Part shown: one piece after another, positions 44,598-64,000 of the stretch
How the letters are laid out: each line of letters begins with the position of its first letter
Numbering within the stretch: the stretch's first letter is position 1
Source: Ulota crispa
Lineage: Eukaryota > Streptophyta > Bryopsida > Orthotrichales > Orthotrichaceae
DNA length: 64,000 nt
Direction: 5' to 3'
Assembly: GCA_963920765.1 (NCBI GenBank)
Contig: OY987243.1
Span: forward strand, 14,942,001-15,006,000
Translations under genes and position numbers: made by a program
Notes under the pieces: model-generated
Seen by the model: the letters and a program-made list of their open reading frames with translations, nothing else
Told to the model about the DNA's origin: nothing
The model's database searches: none

Positions 44598-45142
44598 GTT
44601 AGGGAAGTTTTCTGAGCTTCGCCGGTTAGTACTCGTCATTTTAACCGATTTCCATACACTGAATATTGCATTTAGGTTGCCTTGACAGTTTAGGTTTCCT
44701 TACCATGGAAAGTTACCTCATGACTCATTGTTTCATTGTTTGACCGCTTGGAGGTGCATGTAACTCGCTAGATTCTAAAATTTCACATAATTGTAAGACA
44801 GTTCTTTTGTTAATTTGAGGTTATGCAGCACCATTGTTGTTGCCAAGACCTTTGAACAGGTTTTTTGCAGTAATTACTGTAGCAGCAATAAATATTTGTA
44901 TAGTGTAAAATGTTGACAAATTGGTCTGAGGCAACCTAAACGCAATATTCAGTGTAGGTTTTTTAGAAAATAGCTCTGGATAGTTCCTACTATTTATACT
45001 ATAAACTAGTTTTTGATACTACGATTAGTAGTTTTGGAAAATTTTGATTGGTTCTTTTTTTCTATGAATTCGCAGTTCAACCGGTTTATTTGCTCATTTA
45101 CACCGGCTGATGATACACTGACATGCGGTTATTCTCGAACAT
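44598..45142. mobile_element. GGGGAGA-terminus family relative in the THIC upstream region
   Basis: 'AGGGAAGTTTTCTGAGCTTC' with 'GCCGGTTAG' at the left and 'CACTGACATGCGGTTATTCTC' at the right follow the layout of 28602-29139. It is interrupted by the MITE at 44655-44956. Borders are approximate. Confidence 0.45.
44655..44956. mobile_element. MITE with TGCATTTAGGTTGCC-type ends, copy 3, nested
   Basis: TACACTGAATATTGCATTTA at the left is the near-perfect inverse of AACGCAATATTCAGTGTA at the right, continued inward by GGTTGCC/GGCAACC. 302 bp. It lies inside the GGGGAGA-type relative, so it is the later insertion. Related copies: 15695-15966 and 43806-44098. Confidence 0.75.
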
Positions 45143-45990
45143 TGGATTAAGGTAATCACATTTGGAAACCGGGACCATTGATTCTTCTTCTTCGCGTCTG
45201 TCCAAACCGTAATTGTGTCAACGAATCTTTCCTCGCAAAGCAGTTCTAAAAAGCTCATTTTTTTTTTAACAGAGGAACTTGTTGTTTTCAGGAATGCTCG
45301 TGTAGCGCAGCATTTAGCTTTGTGTAACTGGATGTGTGCATGCGAGTGCATGCCATTTTTGTTACCATCAATGTCTGCGAGTCTTTGTCGTTCTTTTGCA
45401 CTAATTGTTCTGGCATGGCCATCATATTGCAGCTGCCTATGTCCAATCCTAGGGTTGTGACAGCAGCGTCGTCAGTTGGGGATGCATGTGGTAAAGGGAT
45501 GCATCATGCATGTATGTATGTACTCAGGGTTGTCGTTACTGGGATGATAATATCTAATGATACTCTTTTTCTTAAAATAGCTGCTTCTGTTGTCTTATGA
45601 AGATTCCTCTGCCTCTTTGTTTATAACTAGATAAGTAGGCCGGGTTCGTCTCTTCTGGATCATCTCTCACGGCTCCTCATTTACGTACAGAAGTTGATGC
45701 CGCCGCGCTTCCCGGGCACTTGCTGACAATTTAGAGGCAGCGGACACATTTCAAGCTGCTGCTGTTACAAAAGCTTGCTGCTTCGATCCGACATCGTGTG
45801 CTTTACTGTGAGGTGAGAGGAGCTCTTGCATGCAGAGCTTGCTTTGGTGGAAAATTGAAGATTGCGAAGTGTGTTGTTGGAGGTTAAAGCATATGTCACA
45901 AATTGAGGACTTTTGAGTTGTGGATGTGCAGAATCTTGTGTGAGAGGCAGTGTTTGTGAAAGCTTTGACGAATTGGAGAGTTGTGCGTAA

Positions 45991-49387
<3,397 letters not shown>

Positions 49388-50061
49388 ATGCACACCATCG
49401 TTCTACGGTAGGAACTCAATCCAATAACTTTCCGCCTTTTTGAGTGGAGAAGAAAACGTTTTTGGCGCCCACAGTTGAGAGCTTCCAATACAATAAGGCA
49501 TGTGTATTACTATTTGCGTACCTTACGAAAATCTTCTAAAGTGTATTGTAGTAGGGTTCCCAATTTCAATCACAAGTTTAGACTATCTTGAACCACAATT
49601 ATGACCATTTCTTACAAGACACGTAGTTGGATGACGCCTGCCTTCAAAACGGGTGACTTTGAAAAGGTTCCTTACATTAACAGCAATTGAAGGTACCGGG
49701 TGCAGACGTACCGTCCGGTTGTTGGAAGTGTGACATTTTTCAAATTTCGGAGTTATTACATTTACATTATCTTGTGCTAAACTGGGCTTCTGATGTGGCT
49801 TGATGGTGTGCAGGTGGACATTCTCCAGAAACAGGAGAACACTCCCGCTGGGAGGACCTTCCAGTGTCACTGACGCGGTGATCCAGAAGGGGTTTGATCT
49901 GCGGTGGCCCCGGCTTTGTGACTGACTCATCCACCGCCAGTTGACAACTGTGAATACATATGTTGTGTGTCGTGTTTGCGCTTTGTAGTTGGTTAGTTGG
50001 ATTCTTTTTTATTGTCTGAACAAGGAAACTGAAATCTCCCGTGGATGAAAGACTGATTGAA
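49388..50061 (+). other. THIC 3' untranslated region upstream of the aptamer, with a probable intron
   Basis: Twenty bases after the stop there is a donor CTACG|GTAGGA (49408) and at 49811-49813 an acceptor GTGTGCAG; this 3' untranslated intron just behind the stop is where plant THIC genes carry one. The following exon-like stretch (from 49814) is GC-richer and holds candidate donors (for example CGCG|GTGATC at 49879) for the alternatively spliced, riboswitch-bearing intron. The donors are inferred, not proven. Confidence 0.6.
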
Positions 50062-50190
50062 TTTGGCACCGGGGGTGCTTGCTTGATGAAGTCGGTGCAA
50101 GCGACCCTTGCGCTGATGAGCAATCAATGCAGGCTGAGAGAGTCCCTTCGCACCTGAACAGGTTAATACCTGCGTAGGGAGCGTGCCAAA
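50062..50190 (+). promoter_or_regulatory. TPP riboswitch (thi-box aptamer) of THIC
   Basis: It binds thiamin pyrophosphate and, in plants, steers 3'-end splicing of THIC so that high TPP gives a less stable long-3'UTR transcript. P1 is a perfect 8-bp stem, TTTGGCAC (50062-50069) with GTGCCAAA (50183-50190). Conserved pieces in order: GGGGGTGC (50071), a variable P3 of about 55 bases, GGCTGAGAG (50132, the pyrimidine-binding T-loop region) and CCTGAACAGGTTAATACC (50153) followed by TGCGTAGGGA (50171), the pyrophosphate-binding half. A pyrimidine/TG-rich acceptor ending GTTGCACAG lies at 50220, directly downstream, as expected. Confidence 0.96.
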
Positions 50191-51090
50191 TCGTTGGTTG
50201 TGTTTGTGTTTGTTGCACAGGCCCAGCGACTCGCTTTGGCGACTGTCAACGTTTGTCACTTTGACAAAAGCTCTCTCGTTTGCAAGCTCTCAGCCCCTGT
50301 AGCTGTGCTCGTCTTCCATCGGCAAGTTGCGAGTGCCGGCCTTTCCTTTAGTTCTTTCTGTGAGTTTGATTGCTTGCTTGTTATTAGAAATGGTAAGTGT
50401 TGTTTAGATTTGTTAGGTCGGGGTCCCTGTCGGTCTATGTACAGAAATGTAGTGTGGATACGAACAAGGCAGCATAATATTTGTACTTTTGCGAATGTTC
50501 AAATTCGTTGTTGTCATTCAAGCTGCTCTTTCGTGTGACCTGGTTTCACTTGCACTCTCTTGTCTACCAGTTTGCTTCAGAATAGGCCCTCGGAAGCTGT
50601 TTGTTATTGAACTGAACATGCACTTTCTGACAAACATTTTTGATTTGGGAAGTTATCACCCTTTCAGGCTTTCACCATTTGGAGGTGGGCAATGGTTTTC
50701 AACATTAGAAAGTTATCTTCATACTTTTATAAAGGAGGTTTGTCTTCTCCCTGGTTAAAGACTTAACTCCGAATAATTAGAGTATTATCATGAAATCTCA
50801 AAGTACCCCCCACCTATTTCCCCTCAAATAAGTCCTCCCATTCCCAATTTGGAAGAAACGGTACCACGAACTTCGTTTCCTAACTGCTCTGAAACCCAAT
50901 AATGTTCGAAGGTGAATGTAGACTCTTTAAGCTTTCTAGAAACAAGAAAGAAGATGAATAATAGAGCCTTCTGACACCAATTCACATCAACTTGTATTAA
51001 TGATAACGAAACTTTCAGCTTTCAGTTGCCCACCAATCATATTTCTCACTTCAATTACACGTACACTTAACAGGATGTTTGAATGGATGT
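50191..51090 (+). other. THIC distal 3' region and spacer
   Basis: An acceptor at 50220 (TTGTTGCACAG|GCCC) would open the last 3' untranslated exon of the spliced transcript. From about 50760 the sequence is AT-rich with no recognised gene. Confidence 0.5.
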
Positions 51091-52030
51091 TTATCCCTAA
51101 ACGCCGGGCCAATGACCATGAGGTTGAACTTCCAAAACCTTAAACTTGTGTGAGCCATATTGCAGGTAAACTTGTGTAAGTCATGAAAATTTCAGATGTA
51201 ATGACGATGATTTGAAATAATTATGAGTTCATGAACAAAAGATGATGAAAATTCATATCAAATTTTCAGAATAAGTTTGGAATGTTTGTAAATTTCACCG
51301 TAGGTACAAATTATAATATGAAACAATCTAGAAGAAATTTCCATATCATACTAATGGAAAATCATCGACCTCAATGAGAGGCCTAAAGTTCAAATTGCAA
51401 TGTAATCTTCAAAGTTTCAAATTTGGCCTAGAAATTATACTTGGTAAGCTTCATTTCAATAGTTGGACTCAAACTCAAAAATATCATTTTCATGACTAAA
51501 ATTCAAATCTAGAGCAAGGATATAGAAGTGGTGAAGTACACTACAAAGGCATCTCTTGTCATCCATGTGTTCACTATCTACTTGTATGAAAAACTTTTTA
51601 GGTCCTCACTGAAGGGAGCAAGAATATATTACACACTGAAAAATCATTACTTTTATCATTTGGTACCAATATGTTTGTCTTGACACAACAGCAAAATGGC
51701 ATCCGCATTGTTTAAAGCATCAACATTGCCTCCCAAAATGTAACACACTTCAAACATAATTGATAAGCACTTTGTGCCCCTCAAAATACTCTTATTGCAT
51801 TCCATCCCAATGTGTCAGGCAATGGCTCTTCAAAACACTATTCATCCAAAGTTTAGTGAGCTTTATCCAATATTCATCTTGGTGGATGGTCTAGGAGTAC
51901 TTATGGAGAACGTTTGAAGTCCAAGGGTGGAGAATAAGAATTTTGAGGACTCTTCAAAAATCTAGGTGAATGTAGTCTCTTGAAGTTTCAAAGTTTGAAG
52001 TTCAACGCTGGAGATGCTAGTAGGGGTTAA
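51091..52030. mobile_element. Possible TTAACCCC-family element, copy L
   Basis: TTATCCCTAAACGCCGGG at the left and AGTAGGGGTTAA at the right are weak inverted repeats with TTAT and TTAA borders; 940 bp, non-coding. It lies between the convergent THIC and INO80 genes. Confidence 0.4.
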
Positions 52031-52571
52031 GCAAATTCCATTTTGAGTGCCAACAAAGGCCTACAACTTCGTAAACTCTTCAAGAATCAAAGAGATCATT
52101 TTGGACTTTTGCAATTTTTAGTAGATCATAGCAAAGCAAGAAACTTGAAATAGCATAAGGACAAAAAGAGTCACACAGAAGAACCCCCTCGAGTTCCTGT
52201 TCAACATGGGCTGCCTGACAAAGTTTACATCCCTTTACTGATGCTGAGGCTTCTCACTCATGGTGAACACTGCTAACAGCTACAACACCAAGCCTCAAAC
52301 TCTGACGTTACATTAGAACTTGAAGATTCAGAGCAGCACCTGCTCTTTCGTATAAATGACATGGTTTACAAGCTCAAATGAGCCCCAGATTTGGCTACAC
52401 CTCAATAGCAGCCCATATCTGGTCAGCCTCTAGCAATTAGACTTCTGATGCCTGCCATCCACAAAGTCGCACAATCCACCTCTTCCAACTGCTGCAGCTA
52501 GAGCCTAGATTTTTTCTTCCTACCCTTTTTCCAGGTGGTCACACCTAATTAGGTGTCTCAAATCACCTCGT
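52031..52571 (-). other. 3' untranslated region of INO80 and spacer
   Basis: Downstream of the INO80 stop on the minus strand. No gene is recognised; the sequence is less AT-rich than the adjacent spacer, consistent with an untranslated exon. Confidence 0.45.
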
Positions 52572-62722
<10,151 letters not shown>

Positions 62723-64000
62723 TATGCCAAAACTGGTTTCTACACTCGAAAAAGCCTTCTCATGCCCACGTAGATGCCTCACCCTCCTCTCAACTATTTA
62801 ATCCCCGCAGCGCCTCTCCGGCCTTCAATTTGAACCGAAACACTGTCATCCCCCGCGAAACCCTAGTTTTTTCGTATCAAAACAATGAAATTCACGCCGC
62901 GATAAAAAATCGTTTCCGATAAATCTCTCCGCCTGCCGATTCTCAGGGCAATTCCGGCCAATGCATTGACAACGAATCAAACCAACGAGGTCACGACACC
63001 TGGATTACATGAGGAAGCGCGAGCGAGTGAGTAAGCGGGGCAACGGGAGAGAGAGAGAGGGAGATAAACTAGGGTTTGAGAGTTCCACGGGCACGGCGGA
63101 CGGAACAGGCAGAGTGACTCAACTTAGGGTGCGCGTGGATGTTGGTGTGGGAAAAGGGAACAGAAAGTGAGGCGACGGTGCTCAAGGACGGAGGAGGAAT
63201 GATGGAAGGGGCAGAAGAGCGTCGTCGAGCTCGGAGGAGGCCCAGGAAAGCGGCAGCTGCGGCAGCTTTGCGAGGGCACGACGACGAGGGTGGAGGAGTG
63301 GGAAAGTGCGGGCGTGCGGGGATGGCGGTGCAGGAGGCCGCCATGGTTGGAGAGGCGATGGCTGGGCGTGAGGGGGTGGGGTGGAGCAGTGCAGCAGGCA
63401 TGGCCACCATGGCCAGGCAGCCACCATGGCCAGCGTTGGAGCTCGCCCCGTTCTGAGGGGGCCTCGCAGTCGTTCCCTTTGGCCCTCCCCCTCCCCTTTC
63501 CTTTTCCTCCGTCTCTCCCCCCCCTCCTCTCCCTCCCTGGTCCCACTCTTGCCTACCTGGCCCTCGCACCTACGTGGCGTGCCACGCTGGCTCCGCTCCA
63601 CTCCCGGGGCTCTTCCCATTCCTGCGCGCCTCTTCACCAGGGCTAACTCCTGCGTTGGCTTGGTGTTTCCCGAGCCTCACATCAAAACCGCATCGGTTCC
63701 CGAGCCTGGTTGCCACTCCAAAGCACGAATTTTCCTTAGTTTTTCCTTGGTCGAGCGACAAGCCCCTAGATTGCAGGTATGTAAAGTCAAAATGGATGAA
63801 AAGAGATTCTACGTGCGCACGTTCATCCACACTATCGGTTGATGTTACCGAATTTCATCTGAGTATTGCCACATCTACTGTTTCTGTGCGACGGTTTTGA
63901 CGATTTCATTGACCCTTAGACCCATTTCTTCTAGTGTTGAGGTAACCAATGTCAAAATGAGGTTTGGTTGTGGTGAAAATTTCCCTAGAGTATGTCCCAC
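62723..64000. other. INO80 upstream region, GC-rich and pyrimidine-rich, no gene identified
   Basis: The first few hundred bases are probably the INO80 leader and promoter. 63100-63580 is very GC-rich with purine-rich then pyrimidine-rich strands and several long overlapping frames on both strands (for example - 63069-63569 and + 63381-63842), with low-complexity translations unlike any family. CAG|GTATGT at 63777 is donor-like on the + strand, so a divergent transcript could begin here; I see no protein that I can name. Confidence 0.4.

Noticed and set aside
44038-44735. One 700-bp element with arms at 44038-44098 and 44660-44735
   Set aside because: The pairing arms are better explained as ends of two separate copies of the same MITE family (43806-44098 and 44655-44956) in opposite orientation.

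Overview
The window looks like nuclear DNA of a green land plant. The evidence is spliced genes with GT-AG introns, a plastid-type THIC thiamin gene whose 3' region carries a TPP riboswitch in the plant arrangement, a plant-type INO80 remodeler, and a kinase-less SERK-like LRR protein. Coding exons are fairly GC-rich and sit in AT-rich, gene-poor spacer. Introns of about 80 to 1400 bp and the lack of any recognisable LTR or LINE coding region make me guess a bryophyte or other seedless plant, but I cannot fix the species.

Layout. 1-3.4 kb: a decayed duplicate of the clamp-loader gene RFC3, still with its intron positions. 3.4-20.7 kb: no gene recognised, many short inverted-repeat DNA elements and one very long hairpin. 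21.3-23.5 kb: a two-exon gamma-glutamylcyclotransferase-like gene (GGACT/AIG2-like), + strand. 23.5-33 kb: spacer with more elements. 34.9-37.8 kb: an eight-exon secreted LRR protein gene, + strand, with a probable intron in its 5' leader. 38-44 kb: spacer. 46.0-49.4 kb: THIC in five exons, + strand, with its TPP aptamer at 50062-50190. 52.6-62.7 kb: INO80 in 22 exons, - strand, convergent with THIC. 62.7-64 kb: GC-rich INO80 upstream region.

The genes are functionally unrelated, as usual for plant nuclear DNA: thiamin synthesis (THIC), chromatin remodeling (INO80), apoplastic LRR signaling or defence (LRR protein), gamma-glutamyl amine or peptide turnover (GGACT-like). For the four intact genes I assembled exons from the genomic sequence; the splice phases agree throughout and give proteins of 270, 215, 660 and about 1670 residues.

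The most striking non-genic signal is a family of about a dozen short elements (about 240-940 bp) that begin TTAACCCCTAAA and end with its reverse complement. They carry TTAA (once TTAG, once CTAA) at both ends, have no coding capacity, and often have a short palindrome just inside the left end that changes sequence but keeps its pairing. By termini and target duplication they resemble non-autonomous piggyBac-type elements, a superfamily I would not expect to be prominent in a land plant. Two sit in introns of live genes (one complete in INO80, one left end only in the LRR gene). A 1.1 kb near-perfect hairpin with an 8-bp target duplication (10314-11449), and several smaller inverted-repeat families, make up much of the rest.
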